Part shown: in pieces, positions 1-9,763 of the stretch
Layout of the letters: every line of letters begins with the position of its first letter
Position numbering within the stretch: the first letter of the stretch is position 1
Origin: Actinomycetes bacterium
Lineage (GTDB): Bacteria; Actinomycetota; Actinomycetes; Mycobacteriales; Micromonosporaceae
NCBI GenBank assembly: GCA_023437285.1
Contig: JAEZGP010000529.1
Span: forward strand, 1 to 27,468
Reading direction: 5' to 3'
Length of the DNA: 27,468 nucleotides
The notes under the pieces: model-generated
Seen by the model: the letters and a program-made list of their open reading frames with translations, nothing else
Database searches by the model: none
Told to the model about the DNA's origin: nothing
Translations under genes and position numbers: made by a program

Positions 1-1044
1 GCCGCGCTGCGCGCGCTGGGGTTGGGCCGGGGACTGGACGCGATCGCGGCCCCGACCACCGCCTCCGGCGTACGCCGCCCGGACGGCCGGTGGCTGGTCG
101 AGGCCCCGGCCGTGCCCGACCAGCCCATGGTCGTGCACGCCGACGACCTGCACGACACGCTGATGGCGGGGTTGGGGGAGACGCTCGAGATCCGTACCGC
201 CACGGAGGTCACCGGCGTGCGTGCCGCCCCCGGCGACCGCCCGGCCGTCACCACGGGCCGCTACACGTTCGAGGCGGACCTCGTCGTGGCGGCCGATGGC
301 GTGGACTCGCTGCTGCGTCGCCGCGCCCTGGCCGGCGCCTCCCCGGTGCCCGGCGGCTTCACCACGTGGCGGGCCGTCATTCCCTGGTTCCGCGCGCCCA
401 AGCTGTCCGCGACGGTGCCGCCGGCCGGCGAGATGCTCGGCTCCGGTCGCCGGTTCGTGCACGCGACGCTCGGCGAGCGCGGGTCGGCCGGGGGCTCGTC
501 GCGTGGCGGCATCTACTGGGTGGCCACCGCCCCCGGCGCGGCCCGCCCGGAGTCGCCCACCACCCAGCTGGCCCTGCTGCGCCGCTGGTTCGCCGACTGG
601 CAGGCGCCGGTCGGCGACCTGCTCGCCGCCACCGAACCCGACGACCTGGTGCAACGCGCCGGTCAGGAGCTGCGCCCCCTGCCGCCGCGCTTCGACACGG
701 CGGTCGGCGGCGGGGGACTGGTCCTGCTGGGCGACGCCGCCCACGCGTCCACCCCGAACCTCGTTCAGGGCGCCTGCCTCGCGTTCGAGGACGCCGCGAC
801 GCTGCGGGCACTGGTGGCACCGGCCCGGCCGGGCCGCGAGCTGGTCGCCGCGCTGCAGGCCTACACCCGGGTACGCCGGTCCCGCGTGACGCGGCTGGCC
901 CGGTCGTCACACCGCCTGGGCCGGGTGTTGCAGGCCCAGGGCCGGCTGACGACCCGCGCCCGCGACGCCGCGCTGGGTGCCGTGGCGCCGCGCCTTTTCG
1001 GCCGGGCCCGCGACACGGCGGCCGACTGGCAACCCCCGTCCTGA
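1..1044 (+). CDS. FAD-dependent monooxygenase, 5'-truncated by window edge
   Basis: This is the C-terminal part of a class A flavin monooxygenase (PHBH fold), which uses NAD(P)H and O2 to hydroxylate a small, often aromatic, substrate. The reading frame is open at base 1, so the N-terminal FAD-binding GxGxxG is outside the window. Visible family motifs are the DG-type segment DLVVAADGVDSLLRR, roughly 95 residues into the visible part, and the FAD-ribityl GD motif LLGDAAHASTPNLVQGACLAFEDA about 100 residues before the end. The C-terminal tail is short and Arg-rich, with no membrane anchor or extra domain. The stop lies 19 bp from the end of a convergent acetyltransferase gene, so this is the last gene of its unit. 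The family is secure. The substrate cannot be told from the sequence. Confidence 0.88.
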   Translation, partial: AALRALGLGRGLDAIAAPTTASGVRRPDGRWLVEAPAVPDQPMVVHADDLHDTLMAGLGETLEIRTATEVTGVRAAPGDRPAVTTGRYTFEADLVVAADGVDSLLRRRALAGASPVPGGFTTWRAVIPWFRAPKLSATVPPAGEMLGSGRRFVHATLGERGSAGGSSRGGIYWVATAPGAARPESPTTQLALLRRWFADWQAPVGDLLAATEPDDLVQRAGQELRPLPPRFDTAVGGGGLVLLGDAAHASTPNLVQGACLAFEDAATLRALVAPARPGRELVAALQAYTRVRRSRVTRLARSSHRLGRVLQAQGRLTTRARDAALGAVAPRLFGRARDTAADWQPPS

Positions 1045-1047
1045 CCG

Positions 1048-1060
1048 CGCCGGCCCGGCG
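1048..1060. terminator. GC palindrome between convergent genes, possible bidirectional terminator
   Basis: CGCCGG-C-CCGGCG lies in the 19-bp gap between the monooxygenase stop and the acetyltransferase stop. The arms are perfect but short and no T-run follows, so a terminator role rests mostly on position. Confidence 0.25.
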
Positions 1061-1063
1061 TCC

Positions 1064-1888
1064 TCAGGTGGGGTTTTCCGCGATGCAGGCGGTGGCGACG
1101 CGGGTGAAGCCGCAGCGTTCGTAGACCCGGGCGACGGCGTCGCTCTCGGCTGCGAGGAACACCAGGCCGCTGCCCCGATCGCGGGCGTGGCGGGCGAGCA
1201 GGTCGCTGACCGCCGCGCCGAGGCCCCGGCGCCGCGCGCTCGGCAGGGTGGCGACGCCGACGACCTCGGCACCGGTGGGGGCGATCTGGACGGCGCCGGT
1301 GGCGACGATGCCATCGGCGGTCTCGGCGACCGCGTGCCGGAAGAAGCCGGCGCGGGCGGCGTCGCGGACGAAGGCGAGCAGGGCGTCGGGTACGGGCGTC
1401 GCGGCGGCGTCGCGTTCGGCGGGGCCGATGGGGCCGGTGGCCGTGCCGAGGTTGGCGAAACCCAGCTCCGCGACGGCGGACTGGGTGGCGAAATCGCGTG
1501 CGAAGTCGGCATCGTCCGGGTCGAGGAGCCGGACGCGGGCGTCCTGCGGGGGCTGGGGCGTCGTCGGCGAGGCGCACACCATCAGGGGTACGCGCGCGAC
1601 GCGCAGGCCGCTCGCGCCCACCGCGTCGAACAGCGCGGGCGTGGTCTCGTGGACCCACTCGAACGCCTCGGGGAGGCCAAGTTCGCGCTGCCGCGCGCGG
1701 ACCGCATCGACGTTCATGACATCAACCGTGGTCGTTCCAATGCGCGGGCGGGCATAATGGGGCCAACCGCCACGGCCCACCCCAAAGATCTCGAACGCTC
1801 CGAGGGTCTCGACGGGCGCTCCGCCGGCGCGGGGGAACTGGTCGTAGGCCCGCTCGATCGCGTGGAGCGTGTCGATGGACGTGGTCAC
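1064..1888 (-). CDS. GNAT family N-acetyltransferase
   Basis: A 274-aa GCN5-related acetyltransferase that would transfer an acetyl group from acetyl-CoA to an amine. The GNAT fold occupies about residues 120-274. The acetyl-CoA pyrophosphate-binding motif A is RRRGLGAAVSDLLARHA, and the C-terminal stretch AVARVYERCGFTRVA is the usual family ending. The N-terminal ~110 residues (FGVGRGGWPHYARP, then MNVDAVRARQRELGLPEAFEWV) form an extra domain seen in actinobacterial relatives. The start is GTG at 1888. No Shine-Dalgarno is visible, but a TAAGGT -10 element sits 8 nt upstream, so the mRNA is probably leaderless or nearly so. It is divergent from gltB and convergent with the monooxygenase gene. 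The substrate is unknown. Confidence 0.85.
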   Translation of the reverse strand: MTTSIDTLHAIERAYDQFPRAGGAPVETLGAFEIFGVGRGGWPHYARPRIGTTTVDVMNVDAVRARQRELGLPEAFEWVHETTPALFDAVGASGLRVARVPLMVCASPTTPQPPQDARVRLLDPDDADFARDFATQSAVAELGFANLGTATGPIGPAERDAAATPVPDALLAFVRDAARAGFFRHAVAETADGIVATGAVQIAPTGAEVVGVATLPSARRRGLGAAVSDLLARHARDRGSGLVFLAAESDAVARVYERCGFTRVATACIAENPT

Positions 1889-1896
1889 GGCTCTGT

Positions 1897-1925
1897 ACCT
1901 TAACGCCCACTAGGTGGGACGCCAA
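1897..1925 (-). promoter_or_regulatory. Promoter of the GNAT gene with dyad in the spacer
   Basis: On the minus strand TTGGCG (1925-1920) and TAAGGT (1902-1897) are separated by 17 nt. The -10 ends 8 nt before the GTG start. The spacer holds the inverted repeat CCCAC-TAG-GTGGG at 1906-1918, a classic place for a repressor or MerR-type operator. Confidence 0.45.
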
Positions 1926-1960
1926 ACGCTTTGTTGATCTGGGGCGCGATGGCGGTCGCG

Positions 1961-1966
1961 TACACT
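1961..1966 (+). promoter_or_regulatory. Candidate -10 element for gltB
   Basis: TACACT fits the actinobacterial TANNNT -10 consensus and lies about 65 nt upstream of the gltB ATG. No convincing -35 sits at 16-18 nt; the nearest TTG-containing hexamer, TTGATC at 1934, is 21 nt away. An activator-dependent promoter is possible. Confidence 0.3.
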
Positions 1967-2031
1967 GCACAGACGGGTAGTTGGGCCGACGTCGTCCCAC
2001 CACGCTTTTGTGATGACGACTGGAGGCACCC

Positions 2032-5000
2032 ATGACCGCACCGCCGGCCCAGGGCTTGTACGACCCCGCCCATGAGCGGGACGCGTGCGGCGTTGCATTT
2101 GTGGCCGACGTTGCCGGTCGGCGCGCGCACGATGTCGTCCAGAAGGGCCTCGACGCCCTTGTCCGGCTCGACCACCGGGGCGCCCGCGGCGCCGAGCCGA
2201 ACACCGGCGACGGCGCCGGCATCATGATCCAGGTCCCGGACGCGTTCCTGCGTTCGGTGGTCGACTTCACCCTGCCGCCGGCCGGCTCGTACGCCACCGG
2301 CCTGGTGTTCCTGCCCATGGACGAGGCCGACGCGGCGCGCGCCGCGACGATCATCGAGAAGTACGCGGTGGTCGAGGGCGCGCAGGTGCTCGGCTGGCGC
2401 GACGTGCCCACGGATGCCAGCGGCCTCGGCGAGTCGGCGCTGGCGGCCATGCCCCGCGTGCGGCAGATCTTCCTGGCGGCCCAGCGGCTCACCGGCGGCC
2501 CCGCGGGCCCGGCCGGCGCGGCGCTGAGCGGCGTCGAGCTCGAACGGGTCATGTTCTGCGTCCGCAAGCAGGTGGAGCGCGAGACCCGCGAGCGCGGCGT
2601 CGGGGTGCACTTCCCCTCGCTGTCGGGCCGCACCATGGTCTACAAGGGCATGCTCACCCCCAACCAGCTGCCGGAGTTCTTCCCCGACCTGCTCGACGAG
2701 CGGGTCGACAGCGCCATCGCGCTGGTGCACTCCCGCTTCTCCACCAACACGTTCCCGTCGTGGCCCCGGGCCCATCCCAACCGGTTCATGGCCCACAACG
2801 GTGAAATCAACACGATCCGGGGCAACAAGAACTGGATGGCCGCCCGCGAGGCGCTGCTGCGCAGCGACCTCATCCCGGGTGACCTGCGCCGGGTGTTCCC
2901 CATCTGCTCGCCGGACGCCTCCGACTCGGCCAACTTCGACGAGGTGCTCGAGCTGCTGCACCTGGCCGGCCGCAGCCTGCCCCACGCCGTACTGATGATG
3001 ATCCCGGAGGCGTGGGAGAACGACACCGCGATGGACCCGGACCGCCGGTCGTTCTACCAGTTCCACGCCTCGCTCATGGAGCCGTGGGACGGCCCGGCCA
3101 GCGTCGTGTTCTCCGACGGCACGCTCGTCGGCGCGGTCCTCGACCGCAACGGCCTGCGACCGGGCCGCTGGTGGCGCACGAGCGACGGGCTCGTCGTGCT
3201 CGCCAGCGAGGCGGGCGTGCTCGACCTCGACCCGGCCACCGTCGCGCAGAAGGGTCGCCTGCAGCCGGGCCGGATGTTCCTGGTAGACACGGCCGCCGGC
3301 CGCATCATCGAGGACGACGAGATCAAGAAGGAGCTGGCCGCCGCCCAGCCGTACGACGACTGGCTGTCGGCCGGCCTGATGCACCTCGACGAGCTGCCGC
3401 CGCGCGAGCATGTCGTCTACACGCACGACTCGGTGCAGCGCCGCCAGCAGACGTTCGGCTACACCGAGGAGGAGCTGAAGATCCTCATCGGGCCGATGGC
3501 GCGGGCCGGCGCGGAGCCGATCGGCTCCATGGGCACCGACACCCCGATCGCCGCGCTGAGCAAGCGCCCCCGCCTGCTCTACGACTACTTTGCCCAGTTG
3601 TTCGCCCAGGTCACGAACCCGCCGCTGGACGCCATCCGCGAGGAACTGGTCACCAGCGTGTCGGCGACGATCGGCCCGGAGGGCAACCTGCTCGACCCGG
3701 GGCCGGCCAGCTGCCGGCAGATCGTGCTGCCGTTCCCCGTCATCGACAACGACGAACTCGCCAAGATCTACTCGATCGACGACGACGGCGACATGCCGGG
3801 CTTCCGGGCGGTACGGGTCTCCGGCCTGTACCGGGTGCGCGACGGCGCCGCCGGCCTCAAGGCGCGGCTGACGGAGATCTGCCGGCACGTGTCCGAGGCG
3901 ATCGAGGACGGCGTGCGCATTCTGGTGCTGTCCGACCGCGACTCGACGGCCGACCTCGCGCCGATCCCGTCGCTGCTGCTCACGGCCGCCGTGCACCAGC
4001 ACCTCATCCGCGAGCAGACCCGCACCCAGGTGGCGCTGGTCGTGGAGTCCGGCGACTGCCGCGAGGTGCACCACGTGGCCGTGCTGCTCGGCTTCGGCGC
4101 GGCCGCGGTCAATCCGTACCTGGCGTTCGAGAGCGTCGAGGACCTCATCGCCACCGGCGCGCTCACCGGCGTCGCGCCGGCCAAGGCGGTGCGCAACTAC
4201 GTCAAGGCGCTCGGCAAGGGCGTCCAGAAGATCATGTCGAAGATGGGCATCTCGACGGTGTCGTCCTACACCGGCGCGCAGGTCTTCGAGGCGGTCGGCC
4301 TGGAGCAGAAGCTCGTCGAGCGCTACTTCGCGGGCACCAGCTCGACCATCGGCGGCGTCGGGCTCACCGAGATCGCCGCCGAGGTGGCCGCGCGGCACGC
4401 CACGGCGTACCCGGCCAACGAGGCCGAGCGGGCCCACCGGCGCCTGGAGGTCGGCGGCGAATACCAGTGGCGCCGCGAGGGCGAACTGCACCTGTTCAAC
4501 CCCGAGACGGTGTTCCTGCTGCAGCACGCCACCCGCGCGCGCCGCTATGAGGTGTTCCAGCAGTACACGTCCGCGGTCGACAAGGCCGCGGCCGACTCCG
4601 GCTACCTGCGGGGCCTGTTCGAACTCAAAATCGGGGTACGCGAGCCGGTGCCGCTGTCCGAGGTGGAGCCCGCCAGCGAGATCGTCAAGCGGTTCGCCAC
4701 GGGCGCCATGTCATACGGGTCGATCTCGGCGGAGGCGCACGAGACCCTGGCCATCGCGATGAACCGCCTCGGCGGCAAGTCGAACACGGGCGAGGGCGGC
4801 GAGGACGTCGAGCGCCTCTACGACCCGCGGCGGCGTTCGGCCGTCAAGCAGGTCGCCAGCGGCCGCTTCGGCGTCACCACGGAATACCTGGTCAACGCCG
4901 ACGACATCCAGATCAAGATGGCGCAGGGCGCCAAGCCCGGCGAAGGCGGGCAGCTGCCCGGCAACAAGGTGTGGCCGTGGGTCGCCAAGACCCGGCACGC

Positions 5001-6669
5001 CACGCCGGGCGTCGGCCTCATCTCGCCGCCGCCGCACCACGACATCTACTCGATCGAGGACCTGGCGCAGCTCGTCTACGACCTCAAGAACGTCAACCCG
5101 GCGGCGCGCATCCACGTCAAGCTCGTCTCGGAGATCGGCGTGGGTACGGTCGCCAGCGGCGTGGCCAAGACCAAGGCCGACGTCATCCTCATCTCCGGAC
5201 ACGACGGCGGTACGGGCGCGTCGCCGCTGAACTCGCTCAAGCACGCCGGCACCCCGTGGGAGCTGGGCTTGGCCGAGACGCAGCAGACGCTGCTGCTGCA
5301 GCGCCTGCGCGACCGCGTGACGGTGCAGGTCGACGGCCAGCTCAAGACCGGCCGCGACGTCATCATCGCGGCGCTGCTCGGCGCCGAGGAGTTCGGTTTC
5401 GCGACCGCGCCGCTGATCGTGTCGGGCTGCATCATGATGCGCGTGTGTCACCTCGACACCTGTCCGGTCGGCATCGCCACGCAGAACCCGGTGCTGCGCA
5501 AGCGTTTCACCGGTACGCCGGAGTTCGTGGAGAACTTCTTCACCTTCCTCGCCGAGGAGGTGCGCGGCTACCTGGCCGCGCTGGGCTTCCGGACGCTGGC
5601 GGAGGCGATCGGCCACGCCGAGCTGATCGACACCCGGCCGGCCGCGAACCACTGGAAGGCGCACGGGCTCGACCTGCGGCCGCTGCTGCACGTACCCGAC
5701 CTGCCGCAGGGCGCGTCGCGCAGCCGCACCACCGACCAGGACCACGGCCTGCGGTACGCGCTGGACCGCCAGCTCATCGAGCGGGCCGGGGTGGGGCTGG
5801 ACCTGCTCGCGGCCGGTGAGCGGATCAGCCTGACGTCGCCGGTACGCAACGACAACCGCAGCGTCGGCGCCATGCTCGGCGGGGAGATCGTGCGGCGGGC
5901 GGGCACCAAGCTGCCCGACGACATCTTCCACGTCGAGCTGCGCGGCACGGCGGGGCAGTCGTTCGGCGCCTTCGCGCCGAAGGGCCTGACGCTGCGCCTG
6001 ACGGGCGACGCGAACGACTACGTGGCCAAGGGCCTGTCCGGCGGACGGGTGATCGTGCGGCCGGACGAGAACGCGCCGTTCGCCGCCGAGGACCAGATCA
6101 TCGCCGGCAACACCATCCTCTACGGCGCCACCGGCGGCGAGCTGTACCTGTCCGGCCAGGTGGGCGAGCGGTTCGCGGTGCGTAACTCGGGCGCCGTCGC
6201 GGTCGTCGAGGGCGTGGGCGACCACGGGTGCGAGTACATGACGGGCGGCACGGTGGTCGTGCTGGGCCGCACCGGTCGCAACTTCGCCGCCGGCATGTCG
6301 GGCGGCTCGGCGTTCGTGTGGCAGCTGGACCCGTCGCGGGTCAACGGCGAGCTGGTCGACCTGAGCCCGGTGAGCGCCGAGGAAGAGCCGGTGCTGCGCC
6401 AGCTCGTGGAGCGCCACCACGCCGAGACGGGGTCAACCGTCGCCGGCCGGCTGCTCGACCGGTGGGAGGCGGCGCTGGGCGAGTTCACCGCCGTCGTACC
6501 GCGCGACTACAAGCGCGCGATCAAGGTCATCCGCGCCGCCGAGGCCGCCGGTCGGGACATCGATGAGTCGATCATGGCGGAGCTGGCGGCCGGACCGGTC
6601 GCCGCACCCGCGCCGGCCGAGGCGGCGCCCCCGCGCCAGGCCGTCGGGACGGAGGTGGCCCGTGCCTGA
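2032..6669 (+). CDS. gltB: Glutamate synthase (NADPH) large subunit
   Basis: The 1545-aa alpha subunit of glutamate synthase (GOGAT). It makes glutamate from glutamine and 2-oxoglutarate in the cytoplasm with the small subunit encoded next. A short propeptide precedes Cys19 (RDACGVAF), the N-terminal nucleophile of the type 2 glutamine amidotransferase domain (about 19-430). The central domain follows, then the FMN-binding synthase domain (about 830-1200). The [3Fe-4S] ligands are C1133-x5-C1139-x4-C1144 in [21 protein letters not shown]. The C-terminal GXGXG beta-helix spans about 1270-1460. A Shine-Dalgarno GGAGG at 2022-2026 supports the ATG at 2032. The length is normal for the bacterial enzyme and no frame disruption is seen. 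Long antisense frames inside it are composition artefacts. Confidence 0.98.
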   Translation: MTAPPAQGLYDPAHERDACGVAFVADVAGRRAHDVVQKGLDALVRLDHRGARGAEPNTGDGAGIMIQVPDAFLRSVVDFTLPPAGSYATGLVFLPMDEADAARAATIIEKYAVVEGAQVLGWRDVPTDASGLGESALAAMPRVRQIFLAAQRLTGGPAGPAGAALSGVELERVMFCVRKQVERETRERGVGVHFPSLSGRTMVYKGMLTPNQLPEFFPDLLDERVDSAIALVHSRFSTNTFPSWPRAHPNRFMAHNGEINTIRGNKNWMAAREALLRSDLIPGDLRRVFPICSPDASDSANFDEVLELLHLAGRSLPHAVLMMIPEAWENDTAMDPDRRSFYQFHASLMEPWDGPASVVFSDGTLVGAVLDRNGLRPGRWWRTSDGLVVLASEAGVLDLDPATVAQKGRLQPGRMFLVDTAAGRIIEDDEIKKELAAAQPYDDWLSAGLMHLDELPPREHVVYTHDSVQRRQQTFGYTEEELKILIGPMARAGAEPIGSMGTDTPIAALSKRPRLLYDYFAQLFAQVTNPPLDAIREELVTSVSATIGPEGNLLDPGPASCRQIVLPFPVIDNDELAKIYSIDDDGDMPGFRAVRVSGLYRVRDGAAGLKARLTEICRHVSEAIEDGVRILVLSDRDSTADLAPIPSLLLTAAVHQHLIREQTRTQVALVVESGDCREVHHVAVLLGFGAAAVNPYLAFESVEDLIATGALTGVAPAKAVRNYVKALGKGVQKIMSKMGISTVSSYTGAQVFEAVGLEQKLVERYFAGTSSTIGGVGLTEIAAEVAARHATAYPANEAERAHRRLEVGGEYQWRREGELHLFNPETVFLLQHATRARRYEVFQQYTSAVDKAAADSGYLRGLFELKIGVREPVPLSEVEPASEIVKRFATGAMSYGSISAEAHETLAIAMNRLGGKSNTGEGGEDVERLYDPRRRSAVKQVASGRFGVTTEYLVNADDIQIKMAQGAKPGEGGQLPGNKVWPWVAKTRHATPGVGLISPPPHHDIYSIEDLAQLVYDLKNVNPAARIHVKLVSEIGVGTVASGVAKTKADVILISGHDGGTGASPLNSLKHAGTPWELGLAETQQTLLLQRLRDRVTVQVDGQLKTGRDVIIAALLGAEEFGFATAPLIVSGCIMMRVCHLDTCPVGIATQNPVLRKRFTGTPEFVENFFTFLAEEVRGYLAALGFRTLAEAIGHAELIDTRPAANHWKAHGLDLRPLLHVPDLPQGASRSRTTDQDHGLRYALDRQLIERAGVGLDLLAAGERISLTSPVRNDNRSVGAMLGGEIVRRAGTKLPDDIFHVELRGTAGQSFGAFAPKGLTLRLTGDANDYVAKGLSGGRVIVRPDENAPFAAEDQIIAGNTILYGATGGELYLSGQVGERFAVRNSGAVAVVEGVGDHGCEYMTGGTVVVLGRTGRNFAAGMSGGSAFVWQLDPSRVNGELVDLSPVSAEEEPVLRQLVERHHAETGSTVAGRLLDRWEAALGEFTAVVPRDYKRAIKVIRAAEAAGRDIDESIMAELAAGPVAAPAPAEAAPPRQAVGTEVARA

Positions 6670-8140
6670 CCCGAACGGTTTCCTGCGCTACGACCGGCGG
6701 CTGCCGCCCCGGCGTCCGGTGCCGGTGCGCCTGCTCGACTGGCACGAGGTCTATCCCGAGGCCAGCGACGAACTCATCCGCGAGCAGGCGACCCGCTGCA
6801 TGGACTGCGGCATCCCGTTCTGTCACCAGGGCTGCCCGCTGGGCAACCGGATCCCGGACTGGAACGACCTCGTGCGCACCGGCAACTGGGACTTCGCGAT
6901 CGAGGCGCTGCACGCCACGAACAATTTCCCGGAGTTCACCGGTCGGTTGTGCCCGGCGCCCTGCGAGGCGGCGTGCGTACTCAGCATCAGCGGCGGGCAG
7001 CCGGTCACGATCAAGCAGGTCGAGGTCGAGATCATCAACCGGGCGTTCGACCGGGGGACGGTCGTGGCCAACCCGTCGCCGACACCGTCGGGCCGGCGCG
7101 TCGCGGTGGTGGGCTCCGGCCCGGCCGGGCTGGCCGCCGCCCAGCAGCTCGCCCGGGCGGGCCACGAGGTCACCGTGTACGAGCGCGACGACGAGCCCGG
7201 CGGCCTGCTGCGCTACGGGATCCCGGACTTCAAGCTCGAAAAGCACCACATCGACCGGCGGCTGGAGCAGCTGCGCGCCGAGGGGGTCCGCTTCGTCACC
7301 AGCTGCAACGTCGGCGTCGACGTCACCGCCGCGCAGCTGCGCGCCGAGTACGACGCGGTGGTGCTGGCGGCGGGTGCGCTCGCCGCCCGCGACACCCCGC
7401 AGACGCCCGGCCGTACGCTCAAGGGCGTACACCTGGCGATGGAGCACCTCGTGCCCGCCAACCGGGTCGTCGCCGGCAAGCAGGACGCGGCCGAGATCGA
7501 CGCGGCCGGCCGTCACGTGATCATCATTGGCGGCGGTGACACGGCGGCGGACTGCCTGGGCGTGGCGCACCGGCAGGGCGCGGCGAGCGTGACGCAGCTC
7601 GACATCTACCCGCTGCCGCCGGAGCAGCGCGACGAGTCGCGCGACCCGTGGCCCACCTGGCCGACGATCCTGCGCAACTACCCGGCACACGAGGAGGGCG
7701 GCACGCGCGCCTTCGCGGTGGCGGTCTCGGAGTTCGTGGGTGACGCCGAGGGCAACGTGCGGGCGGTGCGCATCGCCGAGGTGACGGTGACCCGCAAGAA
7801 CGGCCAGCGGGTCGTCACCGCGGTGCCCGGCACCGAGCGCGAGCTGCCGGCCGATCTGGTGCTGCTCGCCATCGGGTTCCAGGGCACCGAGGAGGGGCCG
7901 CTGCTGGAGCAGCTGGGCCTCGCCCGTACCCCGTCGGGTGCGATATCGTGCGGCCCCGACTGGCAGACGGACGCCCCGGGCGTTTTCGTCGCGGGGGACA
8001 TGCACCGCGGCGCGTCGCTGGTCGTGTGGGCGATCGCCGAGGGCCGCGCCGCCGCGGCCGCGGTGCACGCGTACCTGGGAGGTGCCGGCGTCCTGCCGGC
8101 GCCGGTTGAGCCTGCGGACCGCCCACTGGCGGTGCGCTGA
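6662..8140 (+). CDS. gltD: Glutamate synthase (NADPH) small subunit
   Basis: The 492-aa beta subunit of GOGAT. It oxidises NADPH through FAD and passes electrons through iron-sulfur clusters to GltB. The N-terminal domain carries the cluster cysteines in [24 protein letters not shown] and CPAPCEAAC. The FAD site is [16 protein letters not shown] with [15 protein letters not shown]. The NADPH site is [14 protein letters not shown], and the C-terminal FAD motif is [23 protein letters not shown]. The chosen start is GTG at 6662, which overlaps the gltB end by 8 bp and follows a GGAGG. It gives [13 protein letters not shown], the family's usual beginning. Upstream in-frame starts would only add gltB antiphase sequence. 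The overlap implies translational coupling and a fixed stoichiometry with gltB. Confidence 0.97.
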   Translation: MPDPNGFLRYDRRLPPRRPVPVRLLDWHEVYPEASDELIREQATRCMDCGIPFCHQGCPLGNRIPDWNDLVRTGNWDFAIEALHATNNFPEFTGRLCPAPCEAACVLSISGGQPVTIKQVEVEIINRAFDRGTVVANPSPTPSGRRVAVVGSGPAGLAAAQQLARAGHEVTVYERDDEPGGLLRYGIPDFKLEKHHIDRRLEQLRAEGVRFVTSCNVGVDVTAAQLRAEYDAVVLAAGALAARDTPQTPGRTLKGVHLAMEHLVPANRVVAGKQDAAEIDAAGRHVIIIGGGDTAADCLGVAHRQGAASVTQLDIYPLPPEQRDESRDPWPTWPTILRNYPAHEEGGTRAFAVAVSEFVGDAEGNVRAVRIAEVTVTRKNGQRVVTAVPGTERELPADLVLLAIGFQGTEEGPLLEQLGLARTPSGAISCGPDWQTDAPGVFVAGDMHRGASLVVWAIAEGRAAAAAVHAYLGGAGVLPAPVEPADRPLAVR

Positions 8141-8273
8141 CCGGTGTGAGCGACGAGGCTCATATCGGTTTACCACTATGCGGTCGGGGCGTGGACCGAC
8201 GCGGGCGACGCGGCCCGTTGCGGCGTACTCTTGTCGGTGGTTCCGCCCGGAAGAAATGTCCGTTAAAAGTTGT

Positions 8274-8301
8274 TTGCGGAACGTTCACTGGACGATATGA
8301 G
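8274..8301 (+). promoter_or_regulatory. Possible promoter of the pyruvate kinase gene
   Basis: TTGCGG (8274-8279) and TATGAG (8296-8301) are 16 nt apart in the 198-bp gltD-pyk gap. The perfect palindrome GAACGTTC (8279-8286) overlaps the -35 edge and could bind a regulator. The hexamers are weak, so the call is tentative. Confidence 0.28.
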
Positions 8302-8338
8302 GTCGGCCATGGGGCTGACCTGGGAGAGGCATAGCCTG

Positions 8339-9763
8339 ATGACCGTGACCCGTCGCGCGAAGATTGTCTGTACCCTTGGGCCCGCCGTGGACTCCCCGGC
8401 GCGCATCCGCGAGCTCATCGCCGCCGGTATGGACATCGCCCGGCTCAACATGAGCCATGGCGCTCAGGCCGACCACGAGAACCGGTTCAACATGGTTCGG
8501 GCGGCCGCGGCCGAGGCCGACCGACCCATCGGCATCCTCGCCGACCTGCAGGGTCCCAAGATCCGCCTGGGCAAGTTCGCCGAGGGCCACACCGAGTGGC
8601 GCACCGGCGAGACCGTCGTCATCACCAGCGACGACATCCTGGGTACGCACGACCGCGTCTCCTGCACGTACCGGAGACTTCCCTCCGAGGTCCGGGTCGG
8701 CGACCGCCTGCTCATCGACGACGGCAAGGTCGCCGTCGAGGTCCTCGGCGTCACCGGGCCCGACATCAGCTGCGCCGTCGTCGAGGGCGGTCCGGTCTCC
8801 GACAGCAAGGGCGTCTCGCTGCCCAACGTCGCGGTGAGCGTGCCGGCCCTGTCCGACAAGGACGCCTCCGACCTGCGCTTCGCGCTGCAACTCGGCGTCG
8901 ACATGATCGCGCTGTCGTTCGTGCGCTCGGCCGACGACATCAAGCTCGTCCACGAGATCATGGACGAGGTCGGCGTCCGGCTGCCGGTCATCGCGAAGAT
9001 CGAGAAGCCGGAGGCCGTGGCGAAGCTGGAGTCCATCGTGGACGCCTTCGACGCGATCATGGTGGCGCGCGGCGACCTCGGCGTCGAGCTGCCGCTCGAG
9101 CAGGTGCCGCTCGTGCAGAAGCGCGCCGTCCAGCTCGGCCGCGAGCAGGCCAAGCCGGTCATCGTCGCCACCCAGATGCTCGACTCGATGATCGAGAACT
9201 CGCGTCCCACCCGGGCCGAGGCCTCCGACGTGGCCAACGCGGTGCTCGACGGCGCCGACGCCGTGATGCTCTCCGGCGAGACCAGCGTGGGCGCCCACCC
9301 GGTGCAGACCGTACGCACCATGGCCCGCATCGTCACCACCACCGAGTCCGGCCCCATCTCCGTGCCGCGCCTGCAGCACGACCCCCGCACCCGCGGCGGC
9401 GCCATCACCGCGGCCGCCTCGAACATCGCCCGGGCCACCGGCGCCAAGGCGCTGGTCGCCTTCTCCCAGACGGGCGACACGGTGCGCCGCCTCGCCCGAC
9501 TGCACTGCGAGCTGCCGCTCATCGCGCTCACCCCCGAGCCGGCGGTGCGTCGCCAGCTCGCCCTCAGCTGGGGCGTCGACGCCTACCTGGTGCCGTTCGT
9601 CCAGCACACGGACGACATGTTCCGCCAGGTCGACCAGTCGCTGCTCGGCCTCGGCGTCGCCGAGCCGGGCGACTACGTGGTGATCGTCGCCGGTACGCCG
9701 GCCGGCACTCCGGGCTCGACCAATACCCTACGGCTGCACAAGATCGGGTCGTTGTCGTCGTGA
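8339..9763 (+). CDS. pyk: Pyruvate kinase
   Basis: A 474-aa pyruvate kinase, which converts phosphoenolpyruvate and ADP to pyruvate and ATP at the end of glycolysis. The protein begins MTVTRRAKIVCTLGPAVDS, the canonical start. The active-site signature IAKIEKPEA contains Lys220 and the Mg-ligand Glu222, and GDLGVELP carries the second metal ligand Asp246. The segment ATQMLDSMIENSRPTRAE and the motif VMLSGETSVG follow. The C-terminal allosteric domain is present, so the length is normal. ATG at 8339 is preferred over the upstream in-frame ATG at 8270 because it follows GGGAGAGG and gives the family N-terminus. The stop is overlapped by the next gene's GTG. Confidence 0.96.
   Translation: MTVTRRAKIVCTLGPAVDSPARIRELIAAGMDIARLNMSHGAQADHENRFNMVRAAAAEADRPIGILADLQGPKIRLGKFAEGHTEWRTGETVVITSDDILGTHDRVSCTYRRLPSEVRVGDRLLIDDGKVAVEVLGVTGPDISCAVVEGGPVSDSKGVSLPNVAVSVPALSDKDASDLRFALQLGVDMIALSFVRSADDIKLVHEIMDEVGVRLPVIAKIEKPEAVAKLESIVDAFDAIMVARGDLGVELPLEQVPLVQKRAVQLGREQAKPVIVATQMLDSMIENSRPTRAEASDVANAVLDGADAVMLSGETSVGAHPVQTVRTMARIVTTTESGPISVPRLQHDPRTRGGAITAAASNIARATGAKALVAFSQTGDTVRRLARLHCELPLIALTPEPAVRRQLALSWGVDAYLVPFVQHTDDMFRQVDQSLLGLGVAEPGDYVVIVAGTPAGTPGSTNTLRLHKIGSLSS

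Noticed and set aside
1900..4527. An 875-codon open frame antisense to gltB
   Set aside because: It is Arg/Ala/Gly/His-rich without any recognisable motif and opposes a full-length, motif-complete gltB. Long antisense frames are expected in DNA this GC-rich.
4711..6420. A 569-codon open frame antisense to the gltB 3' half
   Set aside because: Same composition artefact; no domain and no plausible ribosome binding site or promoter.
6572..8176. A 534-codon open frame antisense to gltD
   Set aside because: Low-complexity Arg-rich translation opposite an unambiguous glutamate synthase small subunit.
8181..8198. CGGTC/GACCG stem after gltD as a terminator
   Set aside because: Five-bp stem with an 8-nt loop and no T-run; too weak to annotate.
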